Source: Zonotrichia leucophrys gambelii (Eukaryota; Chordata; Aves; Passeriformes; Passerellidae). Taken from it: DNA of 64,000 bases. The stretch covers positions 15,378,599-15,442,598 of the forward strand of contig NC_088177.1 of NCBI RefSeq assembly GCF_028769735.1, read 5' to 3'. The translations under genes and the position numbers were made by a program. How positions within the stretch are numbered: position 1 is the first letter of the stretch; the number at the start of each line of letters is the position of its first letter. The notes under the pieces are model-generated. The model made no database searches. It was given only the letters and a program-made list of their open reading frames with translations, and had not been told where the DNA came from. This document shows, piece by piece, positions 14,320 to 34,220 of this stretch.

Positions 14320-15240
14320 GCGCAGGAAGCGCCGTGAATGTCATTCGGCTCCGGGGCCCAGGACGCTGCCCAGGCAGTGTTTTTAAGCGCAAGGCCCCGC
14401 CGTGTCCCAGCAGAGGCCCGGACCCGGCAGCCGTACGCGGCCCGTGAGCGGCCCCGCGCAGCGAGGGCCGGAACGACCCGGGCCGGGCCGCGGCGCGGGC
14501 CCCGCGGAGGCGTTGCCGGGCGCTGCGCGGCCCCCCCGCGGCGGGGCGGGGGGCGGCTCCGTCCCTCCCCGCAGCGCCCCTGCGCGGCGGCGGCGCGGCC
14601 CGGCCGGGGGGGCGGGAGGTGCGCGGAGCCGCCGCCCGCAGCAGCCGCGGCGGCAGGGAAGGGGCTGCGATGCTCCCGGCCGAGCGCCCCCCCGGAGCCG
14701 CCCCCGGGCGAGGTGAGTCAGCGCGGCCCCGCGGTGCGCGGGGGGCCGGGCCGGCAGCCGGGGCCGCCCGGCGGGGCGCCGCCGCCTCCCCTGCCCGCGC
14801 TCCGCGGGGACCGGCCCCGCGGGGCCGGCTGTGGCGCACCGGGATGGGGGAGGCCGTTCCCCCCCCCGGTGTCTGCCCCGGCACCGGCTGCAGCGCCCTC
14901 CCAGCGGGGCGGCGGGCCTCGTCTCCGCAGCCGCCCGGGATGCTGCTGCCCGCGGGCCCGTAGCGCAGCTTCTCCCCAGCGGCGTTTCCTGCCGGTCAGC
15001 TGCGCCTCCCCGGAGCCGGCCGGTGTGTCAGCCTTGGCGGCCGCTGTGGTGCGTGCCGAGCTCGGTGCGTGCCGGCCCGCTTCTCCTGAAGCTCAGCATC
15101 GTGGTTGAAGCCGAGCCGTGTAATACCCCCTGCCCTCCCCGGTGACAGTCGTAGTCCCGGAGGTGGCCGGGCCGTGTCCCACGGGAGCTCCTGCACAGGC
15201 ATCCCCGCACTTCTCCTTGCCGCCAGCATCCAGGCGTGGC
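14320..15240 (+). promoter_or_regulatory. MFSD6: CpG island, likely MFSD6 promoter
   Basis: The sequence changes abruptly from AT-rich to very GC-rich and dense in CpG, with many GGGGCGG/CCCCGCC Sp1-type boxes and no obvious TATA box. It lies about 8 kb upstream of the MFSD6 start codon and contains a strong splice donor. Long open frames occur on both strands here, but they arise from the lack of AT-rich stop codons and look like low-complexity Arg/Pro/Ala/Gly sequence, not genes. Confidence 0.8.
14400..14712 (+). other. MFSD6: Probable non-coding first exon of MFSD6
   Basis: A consensus donor, AG|GTGAGT, lies at 14,711-14,718 inside the CpG island, which would end exon 1 at 14,712. The matching acceptor is TTTTTTCACAG ending at 22,700. 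The 5' end is not visible, so the start given here is approximate. The assignment rests on donor strength and position; other first exons are possible. Confidence 0.5.
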
Positions 15241-16407
15241 GTTACTTGTGGCTGTCACTCGGATCCACAGCCCTTACATCCTTCAAATACCGTGGGGTTT
15301 AGTAAGCGGGCTGTCGGTTGCTCGTCTGTTTATTGGAACAAGCGTAGGAACAGATACTTATTTAGGAAGTCAGCGCTGAAGGTGCCATAGCTGCTACGGA
15401 TGCCTGTGATGTTCTAAGTTAGATGGCGTTTTAAATCCCTGTCTGTTTAGTGGCTCTAAAGTTTTAGCAGCAGACTCTTTTTAAATCTCTTTTAAATCTT
15501 CTGTTAATGAAAAAGTACAGTGTTGAGGAGTGATAAACGTGGTTGGATAACCTAGTACAGAAGAGAACAGCTGAATAAACATAGTGCTGAAGTATTTCAG
15601 TAAAAACTTATCCAAACGTTATTACATTACTAAGATGTATTAGGTCTAGTTGTCCACTAGTTGGTAATTCCAAGGAAAGAGATTACAAAATGCTAGTTTT
15701 CTAGCTTGGTTATTTTGTGTGTGTTTTTTGTTTCACTGGTTAGAAATAGACAAAGGTGACATGTATTTTGTTGTTGTGTTCTCTGAAGACCCACCAAGGA
15801 ATAGGTGAAAAGAAAACAATCATCCCTTTAAGGGTAGTATTTGTGGTAGTAGTCATAAGTCCAGTAAAAGTCGAGTAAGAAGACTTTAAAAAAAAATCAA
15901 ACAGGGGGAGTGAGAATATGAGAGTAGAAGCTGACGAAGTGAGGAGCTAATGGGTGGAAGCTGTGATTTATCAGTAGCAGAGCTGGTACTAGGGTACAGC
16001 TTGAATGCAGCCTGAAATTCATCTTAGTCCTCAGCTACAGTACAATGGGCCTGAGTTTATATAGCAGTGTGGGAATTTATGAGCTGGTGGCATGATCCAC
16101 CTGCAGATTGATCCCAGAGGCTGGAATGGCCAGGAAGGTCTCGCTGTCCTGCAGCAGACCAGGACTGCTGCTGCTGCCAGGCGTGGTGGGGCAGCTGGGT
16201 GCCCTTGTCCCTCCCCAGCGCTGGCAGCACTGTGCTGTGCTCCTGGAATGCCCTGGGCACTTGCCTGGTTTGGAGCTGAAAGCACGCTTGGAAATTACCA
16301 GCATTAATCAAGTGTAAACCTTGGAGGCAGTTGACAGCTGGAAAACTGGTTAAAAAAACTGGAGGCGGATACCAACTAAAAACAAGCTCTTTAACAAATA
16401 AGTCTAC

Positions 16408-16459
16408 TTGGACATCTTAATGTGCACGTATTATTGGACATCTTAATGTGCAAATATTA
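16408..16459. repeat. 26-bp direct tandem duplication
   Basis: The word TTGGACATCTTAATGTGCA occurs at 16,408 and again at 16,434, a period of 26 bp; the copies differ slightly at their ends. It looks like a small replication-slippage duplication. Confidence 0.75.
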
Positions 16460-18144
16460 AATGGAAAACAAGATTGGGATGCAGGAGTCCTAAGATGTGA
16501 GTTTAATGATTTTTCTTTAATAGATGAGGATTCATAGTGTTCTTCAGTTTAATGTTAATACCAGCACCATTGTAGCAGCTTTAGACCTATCTTAGGTGCA
16601 TTAAAACTATTATAAACCTGATCTTGACATATTTCAGGCATACTGTTATCTCCCAATCTAATTGACTAAATGTCTCAGTGTGTAGAGTTTTTATATCCAT
16701 AATGAAGAAGCAGAAAAACCTATAGCCCAACACATTAAGTAAGTGCATATCACTAACATAAAATAAAGCAGTTTGAAGTGCTTTACTTTGAACAAGGTGG
16801 TTTCACTTTCATGGAAACCCTAATTACGTTGGTTAATGTTACAACACTTGTGTCTTGCTTTACAGTTGAAACAAGTACATTTCCCAGCACAAATTCACTC
16901 TATGTGAATTGTTTCTGATTGTATAAATTCAGTCAGGTGCTCATGCTGGGGCCTCACAGGAGGAAGTGCTTACCTTTAATGATGTGGGGCAACCTGTGGG
17001 CGTTGTTCTGGATGGCTTGGCAGGGAACAGCCCATCCAAGGGCTCCGCCTGGAGGTTGGCTTATCTGGGAGAGGCTTGGGAACTCTTGGTGATGCAAGAG
17101 TGAATGGAGTCCAGGCACTTACTTCTCTGCCATGACGTAAGTTGTTTGCATAACATTCTCCTCCTTTTTGGCATGGATGCAGGCGACAGCGCCGGGCTGC
17201 TCCTTAGGGGTGGAAGTTGCTTGAAAATGGAAAACATGGTCTATTATTTATGGCTGCTGCAGCAGTGCCTTGTAGGCCTGCTGGATGCAGGGCTTCCTTC
17301 TGGAGCTGCTGCACAGATGCTGTAGCAGAAAGTCTTTGTTCCAAAGGTTTTGGAGCTTGGATTGATGGGGCAGGGTGGCTGAGGAGGTGGTGGTGTGCAT
17401 GAGGTGTGAGATGGATGCTTTCATGGCAGTTTCACCAGCTGGGGGATGAGTGAGGTGAGCCTTTGTGTAGTTTTCAAGTCTCCTTCTCTAGCAGACCTGT
17501 TCTTCATCAAACAATACTTTGTTACTTGAAGTGTTTTGAAGAAACATCTTTTCTATTAATAGATTTTAAAATGTTTGTATGAAAACTTCTTGTGGACTTT
17601 AATGTATTTGCTACAAAGTGAGTTTTCTAGTCAGTGAAAGATGCCGTTCTGGCTGGCTTTGATTTATCTGCACCATGCAAACAGCAAGCTGGCCTGCTCT
17701 GTTCCTACAGCTGCATGTTGTTTGAGAGATTACTTGATCATTACTGCTCTGAGTATGTTTTCTGAGGCTGTATAAATATAAATCTGCTACAGTTAGTAAT
17801 TTTTTTAGGTATTTAATGGGTTAAGGCTCTCGTGATCATTTCCACTGTCTTCTCGTGAACTGTCACGGGTTTTTTTGGTGGTTTGTCTTTTAACTTTCAC
17901 ATACATTCAAACCCAGATTTTGAGTCTCTGCTTTGTGAGTCTTAATTATATTTTAATTCTCAAAGCCTAGTGAATGGAATATTTATGGTGAATTAAACTT
18001 TATTTTAGAACAACAGTACACTTTCACCTCAGATCTAACTTTCTGTCAGTCTACAGATGAAGTTTCAATGCCTGGTTCTGTAAGTACTGTGGTATTTTCC
18101 CTGAGAGGTTTAGGGATTTGCTACTCCAGGCTGATCTCTTGATT

Positions 18145-18147
<3 letters not shown>

Positions 18148-18177
<30 letters not shown>
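18148..18177. repeat. Uninterrupted T30 tract
   Basis: Thirty consecutive T residues follow GATTGAC and end in AAATTTGAG. It could be the tail of a minus-strand retro-insert, but I recognise no element next to it and no target-site duplication. Homopolymers of this length are unstable and prone to assembly error. Confidence 0.85.
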
Positions 18178-18183
<6 letters not shown>

Positions 18184-18869
18184 GAGATATAGTTCAAAGC
18201 AAAGGGGTTTTTTTGTCCAAAGTTTTGGAAGAGTGACTCCAAGGGGAGAGCTGAGTTTTTAGTATACTGTATTATTATTTTACTTTGTTACTTTTATTTT
18301 TATTCTTGTAATGTCAGGTTGTCTTGAGTAGATTAGCCTTTTATCCTTTCTGATCTTGAAATCCTGTTAATTATTAGGAGAGACAGACTAAATGAGGATC
18401 GATTTAAAAAATAAAAGCAAGAATGCCAAGAAGATACTTAACTAAATGTAGAATACCCTCTTTCTACCTACCTGCCAAAGAGGCTCATTTCAGTTTTTAA
18501 AATGACCGCTGCACTGTCATCACTGAATTTCTTGGGACAAATGGTTCTTCTTCCATTCCCAAGGTAGCTGCTCAAATGTGCAAGTCTGCAGGGAAGTTGT
18601 ATGTGTTTGCAGGAGATGACTGGATAAAAAACATGGTCTAGATGTAAGGGCTTGAAAGTGGATTTTGACATGCTGAGGAATAGGTACTAAAGCAAGTGAC
18701 AGCAATGTGGGATGATGTGGGGCAGGAAAGTCAGAAAAAATAATAGTTTCTACTTACATTTAAAAAATCTTATCTGCGCAAATCTGGAAGGGAGAAGAGC
18801 CTTGTGGTTAACAAGTACATTCTTTGAGGAGAAGCACACGCACTTGTGCATGAAGAGGTTGGGAGAAGG

Positions 18870-19030
18870 CGTGATCTGACGGAACAATCGCGCTCTGAGA
18901 GCGCTGTGTGTGCCGGGCTCCCCGTGCCGCTGCCAGCCAGCGAGGGGAGGGATGCGCTCCCTGCCCGCCCCCGGGATCGCGGCTGGGGAGGGGGAATCGG
19001 CGCTGCAGCGCCCACTGAGCTCCCTTCCCA
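18870..19030 (+). promoter_or_regulatory. Intronic CpG cluster, possible alternative promoter
   Basis: A block of about 160 bp is clearly richer in G+C and CpG than its AT-rich surroundings, with words such as CGCGCTCTGAGAGCGC, CCCCCGGGATCGCGG and GCGCTGCAGCGCC. It lies 3.7 kb upstream of the MFSD6 coding start. A weak possible donor (TG|GTGAGG) follows at about 19,057. It could be an alternative MFSD6 promoter or an enhancer; no transcript evidence is available. Confidence 0.35.
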
Positions 19031-21455
19031 TTGCAGCTTTGGAGGCGTGATGGGATGGTGAGGAACAAGGGCCTGGTTCCCAGGTCTGAGTTCTGTAGCA
19101 CTTTGGAAATGTAAACCTCTGTCAGGATAAAAGCTCGCTTGTTAGTTGGAGGACCAGAGCGCTGTCTTGTGACACATGTGCTGCTGTGCTGTGCCCTTGC
19201 TGCGCCTCTTTCCTTTACCCTTTGCAGGGCTTTCTCAGGGTTCTTGGAGGAGTTCTTTCCAATTTACATCTCAGGGCTTTCTTGTGTGTTTCTGAACCCT
19301 AAGTTTGGGGGTCACACCTCCAACCCATTATTCCTGTTTTTAGAGTGAAGGTACCACTCTGCAACCTCTGTGATCCCATTTGTCCTGGCAGAGCTGATTG
19401 CCTTCAGCAGGCCTCTCCCAGAATGTTGTGTTCTCTTCAAATGAGTTAAAATTTATAATCACTCTGAAGTCCATCTGTTAACTCTCTTAACCTTTCTTCC
19501 TTATTCCTGTTCTCTGTTGCTTGATCTCAGTTGTGCTTGTCTTCTGTCCTTCTATAGTCTTATGCATTAGAAAAGTATTTGCAAAGTACAGATACAGTAT
19601 TTGAAGGCAATGGTTAAAATAACCAATAGATAACTAGTCTCTTATCACTGAGAAGTATATTGGTTTTTCCATCTGTCTAGTTTGCTACATGTTCAATCCC
19701 TGACTGGCACGGGGTTTTTGCCATAGGAGGAAATCCCCATTGGTTCAGGGTTTTTGTAGATTTCTTTCAGCAACAATACTTTGCTCATTTTCTTGTTTTC
19801 AGTCAATTATTTTTAGAATTTAAAACATTGCTTAATATGACTTTCAAAAACCTGACTCCTAAACAAACTAGTGATCAAAACAATAAAGAATGCCATATGG
19901 CTCCTACCACTCTTGATGCTGTTATATTTCTGAAGAGTATATTCTGTATTAAAATATTTATTGAAATTATTTTGAAATAGACTTTTCATAGCCTTCTAAC
20001 CCAGGATGTTCTAGTCAGAATAGCAGGAGTGGATCTTTTGGATTATGCAATGCATTAGAAGATGGATGCTGAAGCCAATAAAAATTGTGGAGGGGGGAAG
20101 AATATGCAGCTACTGAAGAGTTGAAAGATTAACAGTATCATAATTTGTTATGTTCTCACTATTCATACAACATATGGAATTGAAATTCCACTTCAAGAGA
20201 AAAGGGAAACAAAATTAATAGTAATTGCTCTAAAAGCTTTCAATATTATTTGTATGAAACCAGCTGTTTCAGAGCTCATATACAGGAATAAACTTGTTTA
20301 AATGAGGATGATTTCAAGCCATACTTACAAAGAAGTTTTCCTAAAATATCCACATGGTTAAAATGTGAGTTCTGTCTTGTCATGTCTGGGGAACAGGAAA
20401 TCTATTCTTCAGAAGTAAATGCTGTAAAGCTCTGATGCAGCAAGCAAGCAAGTTGCTGTAAACAGATGAGCATATACTGAAAGCTCAGTTACATCCCCTT
20501 GACATAAGTGGGGCCCTGCACAAGATCTGGAGTCTTTGTTGTCAGAGAAAGGGAAGGCATAAAGAAAATAAGAGCACAGATGATGACTGATCTAATTTAC
20601 TCATTAGAAGGGCTTGTTTTATGGAAATAGAAATGAGCAAAAACCCCACAGTTCTTCCACCTGTCAGGTGGATGTGGTTGGCTGAACCAAAAATTGCAGG
20701 AGCTCACTAGACAGCTGCTGGGTTTTGGTTCATGTGGCTTTTGATGATAACAGGTAAGAGCAAGAAAATGTGCTTTCACATTTGACTGTTCTAACAACTT
20801 AATTAGGGCTGTCTAGTCTTTTGACAATTGAAATACTTTTTAAAAAATTTAATTGGATTGTCTCTGAAGAAACTGGAGGAAAAAACTTGAATCTCTGTGT
20901 ATATGCTGGCATGGTTTTAATTTACTTCTGACCTTGAATACATGAATATTTAAGGTTCCAAGATTTGTATGAAGCCTTTTCTCCCTAAGTGAAACCAGAG
21001 ATCCTCGTAGATAGTATCCTATAGAAGTGACATTTAAAAGCGAAAAACATAGACAAACCTTATGAGTGTTTGGGATTTTAATAATGGTGTTTTTAGACTT
21101 GTCTTTCACTGAACTGTGTAAGGTTTAGATTATTCTCATGAACTGTTGTTTTTAGAAATACCCATGGCACGTTGTCAGCTGTTATATGTTGAATCAATAG
21201 GGGACAATTAATTTAACATACTACTGAATGTTAGTCTCTTCTCTCTTATTAGCCTTTGTCAGTATTAAATAATCCATTCCAAATCCATTGTCAGTATTAA
21301 ATAATGATGAATTATAGTTAATTTAAAGGCACTGAATATACTGTTGTATGACTAATTTTAAAGGGATGATATTGTGCTTTCAGATGAGTAATGAAAGACT
21401 TATTTCAGTGTCCTCTTCTACTTGGAATAAAGTACAGAACTGCAAAAAAATACTT

Positions 21456-21560
21456 ATCATAAAATGATATAATATCCTGAGTTGGAAGGAGGTCAGTAGG
21501 ATCATCCTGTTCAATTTCAAATTCCTTGAGCAGGTCAAGATCACAAATGGAGTCCTCTTT
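21456..21560 (-). mobile_element. Degraded CR1 LINE 3' fragment
   Basis: The stretch containing AATATCCTGAGTTGGAAGGA and then GGATCATCCTGTTCAA matches the pattern of reverse-oriented CR1 3' ends in birds (AATATCCTGAGTTGGAAGGG...GGATCATCGAGTCCAA), as recalled. A decayed version of the terminal octamers lies at its left end (ATCATAAAATGATAT). The right boundary is uncertain. Confidence 0.55.
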
Positions 21561-22700
21561 GAGAAATTTCAGGTTCTTCTGGTTCTCCTTGCAAATACTG
21601 GTCCTTGAAAAAGTTACTCTGTGATAGTAATACTAATCCAAACAGTAAAGGATTATAAAACCAAAATATATAAAATATTTAACTTTCTCACAATGAACAT
21701 GAGGTGATCTTATAGGTTAAATTTAAAGGTACCAACAGAGCAAAACCAGTTTTTTAATAATAATTTGGAGCTGATAGTCTGCTGGCAGAGCTGGTTTTTG
21801 TTCTTTGAAAAGGAAGCTTTTCTTAGCTAGGTTAGTTTATTGGAATGGGTTGTTTTTAAATCTGAAAGCTGGCTGGTCACTCAAAGGCTAAGGATTGTTT
21901 ATTTTTTAGTGTTGCTTATCAATTTGGCTGGCACTTCTGCAGAAGATAAGTGCAGGCAGCTGCAGTGCTGTTACCTCCCAGTCCACCTCTTTTCCATTTC
22001 AGAATTTGACTTGAAGATAGCTTTATAGGGCCTGTGTCTGTTTCTACAATCCCAGGTCTTTGATGTCTTTGAGATTGTTACCCTAATTTTCATCTTAAAG
22101 CCCCATCCTAATTCCCACCTCTTCTCATTCAGTGTAGAAGCTCAAGCCTCCCATCAATTTCTGCTGCAGCTGTGGAGTGCTTAGAAAAATGTGTTTCAAG
22201 AGGAGATTGCTGAGCCTTTTGAAGGCCATCATGAGGCTTTGGATAATATGTTTTGATGATCAGAATAACCTGGATGTATGTGGCTACATTGCTTAATTAC
22301 AAAATCATGGCTATCCTTTGGCATAGGAGGGAATACTGGAAATAAAGCAGTTAGCCTTGGGGGAGAAAAGCTAACTTGAAAGAAGAGAACTTGAAAATAC
22401 TAGCACTTAATTGCCACAGTAACTCTGAATATATAAGTTATTCTCTCTCCTAAACATGAAAGATGTTTTGTTGCACAATATAAAAGCTGATGTTGGGAGA
22501 ACTTCACAGAATTGGTGATAAAACACATTTTTATTGATGCTACCATGTACCACTAGTCTAGACAAATGGTCTTCTCCACCCTGAACACTGCATTTATTGC
22601 TCAGGAATGTTACTTACAAGAAAGAGGCTGTCTTTGTCCTTGATGGCTGGCATTGCAGGTCCTGCTCTCCTTAACCACCTTATGTTTTATTTTTTCACAG

Positions 22701-29484
<6,784 letters not shown>

Positions 29485-29613
29485 TAAGTAAAAAATCTGG
29501 TATTTCTCTGTTGTTTTGACCACAAATACCCCAGAAGATGCAGGTTCATTAAACATTGCTGTTTATCCTGGGAAATATTTGACGTCAAAAGGGTGGGTGT
29601 GCATTTGATTGTG

Positions 29614-29645
29614 CACAGTTCTGTGTTTATTCAAACAGAACTGTG
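29614..29645. repeat. 11-bp inverted repeat
   Basis: CACAGTTCTGT at 29,614-29,624 pairs with ACAGAACTGTG at 29,635-29,645 across a 10-nt spacer, and the stem can be extended past one bulged base. No function is evident. Confidence 0.6.
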
Positions 29646-32600
29646 TGAGACCAACACACCCTTTAAATAAACAAAGAGACAGAAGCATGAGCTATGAGGG
29701 TGCACACCTACTGCAAATCCTGTTTGGTGATAAATGTGAACGTCATTAAATGCCAGAGGCTGCAGTCCTTGAAAGGATGCCGCAGAAAACCTCCAAGCAT
29801 AGTCTGGGTCATTCTGTCTCTGTTAAATATTTCAGTTCCATCAGTACTTTTAGATTATAGAATTTTTGTTTTAATAGCTAGAGCAGAAGTTCTCTCAATG
29901 CTAAGAGAACTTCTTTAAGAGACATGCCCTTTCACAATCTTATTTTCAAGGATAGAGGTGTGGTCTATTGACAAGTAACTTGAGTCCTGTTTTCAAATCC
30001 TGTTGTAGAAGTCTGTAAGAACTTTGTTACAATGTTAAAGTATACATTGTTTTAGCTTCGTTTTTTTGACCTTTTTTGTGTCTTTTTTGTGACCTTTTTT
30101 TGTGGTGGGTACCACTTCTCAAAACCATGAAAAAGTGGAACTGCTTTACTTTCTATTTCTTCAATATTTGAGCAGTACCATTTTTTACCATCTTTTTAAA
30201 GCCAGTATTTTGGTTTTATACAATAATATTTAGAATTTTTTCCTTAGATTATACTTAGAAGTTTTATTCTTCTGTGTGCAGCATAACTTGAATTTAAATT
30301 AACTTTTTCTACTATACTTACAGAAATCTTTGTAAGGTAGACTTTGAGTTACAAAATGCCATTAGAGAGCACTGTGTGGATCTCTACATACACGCAGAGA
30401 TCCATTTGTGTCCTGGCTCCTTAAAGTTCTGAGCTAACAAAACACAGTTTATCGTGTTATAATTGCCCCAACAGCAGGCTTTTGAATTTTGTTATTAAAA
30501 AAGCCCCCAAACCACAACTATTGAATTGATGCTTCGTTGTTCATACCAAGTGTTAAAATAGGAACATGTTTAGAAAGAAACTAAAGAATGAGTATGTGTT
30601 ATACTCCCACCTGCTCAAACATCTAGGGAAAACAAATGATGAATACAAAGCTTTGGATGTTGCCTTTTAGGTGATCCTGATTTAAAGATATCCCATATCT
30701 AAATACAGGGAAAAACCCTTTTGGTTTAACCTACACAGCCATAAGTTTGTGCCTGGAAGAATCCTGTAAGTCATGGCTGAAAAAGAAGTTTCTTGTACTT
30801 TGCATGTGGTTTTTATTCTGCTGAAATTTCAGTATGAATTGCACAATACATAGGTTTGCCTTTACATAGAGCAAGAGTACACAGTACACAAATCCTGAAT
30901 AATTGATGTTTGAAGAAAAAATTAAGGACTTTCAACATAGTACTTTGTCATAAATGTATCTGCCAGATGTTACTATATTTAGCCACTGCTGAATCATGGG
31001 CTCCTTGGTTAATCTGGCTATTTGCAGTTATTTATAGTCAGCAAATGAGAGAGCTAAACCCAAACCAGGCCCACGCACAGCTCCCCCACCCAGCCCCGGT
31101 TCTCTGTGTTCTGTGTGCCCTTTTCACACGTCATTTGTTGGTCCCTGATGTCCATGGGTGCCCCGTGTGTGTCTAACCACTGCCACTGCATTTGTGGGAT
31201 TCCAGTCATCCCATTCCGTGTTGCCAAATGGGGGATCAAGGTTATCTTTTTAGAAGTACTGCTGACTTCCCCCCCTCATTGATTCATCCCCTTTCTGCTC
31301 TTAGCAGTTTTCCTCTTTTCTAGAGTTCTGTTTTTTCTCTGCAGCAGTTCCAAGTCTTCTTTCTTTGGGCTCTGCTTTCTCTCCAGCATAACCACTGTAT
31401 TGTCAGTGGCAGTAAGACGTGATACCTCAATGAAATTTGGTGAGGTGGAAGCTCTTATTTTTAAGTGAGCTTGTTGACAGAGGGAAGCAAGAGTTATAGC
31501 TGTTTTCTCTATGTAAGGATTGTATTGAGAACCAAAAAAGAGTAGATTGTATACAACATGTGGGCACCATGTGGGCCATCAAGTTGACAGGTCTTTGAAC
31601 CCCCTGGTGAAGTCCTTGCTCTAATTGTGCAGAACTTTTTTCCAGGAAGCTGTCACATTCTATGTAAACTCCTCAGCTTGAGGGGTTTTAAGTCTAACAG
31701 AAGTTTTAGTTGACTTCTGTAAAAAATTTACTTTTCTGTTTTTATATGTTCCTGCAGTACAAGCAGGATTATCCCCATGTGCTGTTGCTGGAGGGCATGG
31801 AGACCTTTCTGGGAGATGACTCTGCATACTGCATCTATTGATTGTAATAAGAAGCATGCTGTGTTCCAGCTGCTGTTTGTAGATGGGATGAGGACAGCTC
31901 TCATTGCATTGCACTCTCCAAGGAGTAAATGAGGAGATTTAAACAATTCACTTCTCAATCCAAAGTTTTCAACCACTCTGCTGTATTGACTTGCACAGGC
32001 AATGTATGAAAATAAGAGTTAAGGCTGAATCTGTAATAACTGAAGATTTCAAGACATCCTTGTAAATCATATCTATCTATATATATTGCACACAAGCAAT
32101 CTTGCTCATTTGGCACTTAGCAGATAAAGTTTTGCTATGCTAGTTAGCTGCAATTTATTGTTCCAGGGCACTGGTCCAGGTTCTCTGATAACAGCTATGC
32201 TAGCTCTCCAATTTGCATGACAGGAATTTTTTCTAAATTACAAAACCATCTTGTTAACCTGAAAATGAGCTGTTTTCACTTGGCAGTTACTCAGCAAACT
32301 CCAAAACAAGTACTATTCTAAGAAGTGACTCCTACTGATGTTCCAGCAACACAGTTATGTCTAGAGAGCAAAGAGTTTGGCCTTTGGCTGACAATAATTA
32401 TGATGCATATTTCTCTTGAAATAAATTTGGATCCCCAAATCTTCAGCTCACGGTTTACATATGAATTATCCTAAATTCACTAAAATTACAAGCATCACTC
32501 TAGGGTTGCTGCACTTGTTGGAACTGTTGTGCAGATGATGAAATGGTGGTTAGTGGTTTTAGCAAATAATGTCACAATATATATAGTGAGCAACTTCTTT

Positions 32601-33890
32601 TAAAAAGAACTGTGGTTAGCAGTAACAGTAATCTACACCAGACTTCTTATGTGAGTTGTGGTAAAAACTGTTTCAAATAGCTACTATTGTATAAATAATA
32701 AAAATCACATTAATAATGTATACATACTAAAATTAAAAGGCTGTGCCTTTAAAGGCAAGTGTAGTGAGCTGATTTCAAGTATGGATTTGTTTTCAAAGAA
32801 ACTGAGAACACTGTGTTCTAGTGCTAAAGATGAAAACATCCAAGAACCTGTTGGTTAAGTTATGGCCTTTTGTGTTCAAACAAACTCAGTTCAAATAATT
32901 TCTGATGTGTTTTTTATTTGCCTGGCTTTAAGAATTGGCTTGTTCCTAACAGCCAATAAAACTGAATGTTTTATGTTAATTGATGCATTTTCTAAACCAA
33001 AACCACTTTACCTATATTAAATTAGCTCTGCTTTGTTATTGGGACAGCTCTTGGTTGCTGTTTGCAATGCATCCATGGATCTGCATTAAAGAAAGTAGAG
33101 ACTCAGTGAGTTTTAAAACTCTTTAGCTTTTTGCATAGAAAATCTGTGAGTTTTAAAGCCTTAAACTGTAAATGGTAAGGTAATACAGACTCAATTTAAT
33201 GCAAGCTTTTTGTTTTTCAATACAGTGATGTACTAGTACCAAAACCTTGAGAGAGAGATACATGCACATATATATGTGTAATACTCAAAGCTTGAGGAGT
33301 TTTGAGTTTGATTTTGAGTGAATTCGACCTGGATAGCCTGGTGGACATCTAACACGTGTGTACCTGCACTATATCAATTTCATATAGTGCTATTGCTTAT
33401 TTCTCCTAAGCAAAATCCACATTATTCTGTATGTTAGAAAAATGTGTTTTCTTGCTCTTAGGAGTCTTCAGCCTAAATGCCTAAGTAATTATTGATTGTC
33501 CAACTGTTCATTACAAGTCAAGTGTAGAGGACAGAAACATGTTGACTGAATCATCAGTTGTGCCAATATTTGTTTAAAACTGAGGCAGTAGAGCTTAGGA
33601 ATTTGTAAACTGTGATGACTATTTTTAATACCTCTGAAATAAGGAAAAAAAATTCCCACTCAATCTGAGGGTGGCAAAATAGTTCAGGCTTATTTAATGT
33701 GTGATGAACTACAAAACTGTTTTGTTTTTCTAACTTCTCCACAACCCTGCCTTTTCCTGTCCTTCCCCACTCCACACAGGCCCCCAGACAGGTGTTCCAA
33801 GGGGAAGGTTTCACCTGCAGCCAGCCTCCCACGCTGAGGGCCCTGTGCTGGCTGTCCCTTAGCTCTCCTGCAGGAGGAAAAAGTGGTCCC

Positions 33891-33996
33891 AACCCCAAAT
33901 GTGCTGGGTAGATAAACCTGAATATGCTGGGTAAAAACCCCAAATGTGCTGGGTAGATAAACCCAAATGTGTTGAGTAGAAACCCCAAAGCTGGGC
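33891..33996. repeat. 45-bp minisatellite, two copies plus a partial
   Basis: Units beginning AACCCCAAATGTGCTGGGTA start at 33,891 and 33,936, with a partial third at about 33,981. Each 45-bp unit is itself an imperfect doubling of a unit of about 22 bp (repeated ATGTGCTGGGTA-like words). Confidence 0.8.
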
Positions 33997-34025
33997 AGGC
34001 ACTTGCACAGTCTCTGCTGTACGCT

Positions 34026-34220
34026 GGGGCTGTCATGGGGCCATGGTTGATGGCAGTGAGAAATGGGGCTGTCATGGGGCCATGGTTGGTGGCAGTGAGC
34101 TCTGGGGCTGTCATTGGGCCATAGTTGGTGGCAGTGAGCTCTGGGGCTGTCACTGAGCTGTGGTTGGTGGCAGTGAGCTCTGGGGCTGTCACTGAGCTGT
34201 GGTTGGTGGCACTGAGGATG
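34026..34220. repeat. 39-bp minisatellite, five copies
   Basis: Five tandem units begin with GGGGCTGTCA and contain GTTGGTGGCAGTGAG. The first two are closely alike, the last two are nearly identical to each other, and the middle one is a transitional form. Because 39 is a multiple of 3, the array stays open in a minus-strand frame, giving a repeated 13-residue peptide. Confidence 0.88.

Larger units (their letters stand above)
14713..22700 (+). other. MFSD6: MFSD6 intron 1 (5' UTR intron)
   Basis: About 8 kb with no supported coding exon. It holds a 26-bp tandem duplication near 16,408, a T30 tract at 18,148-18,177, a small GC-rich CpG cluster at about 18,870-19,030, and a degraded CR1 fragment at about 21,456-21,560. 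First introns of CpG-island genes often carry enhancers or alternative promoters, and the CpG cluster is the best candidate. Confidence 0.55.

Noticed and set aside
14288..15145. Long open frames on both strands (up to 256 codons)
   Set aside because: They lie in a CpG island, are Arg/Pro/Ala/Gly-rich in every frame and show no domain; compositional shadows of the promoter.
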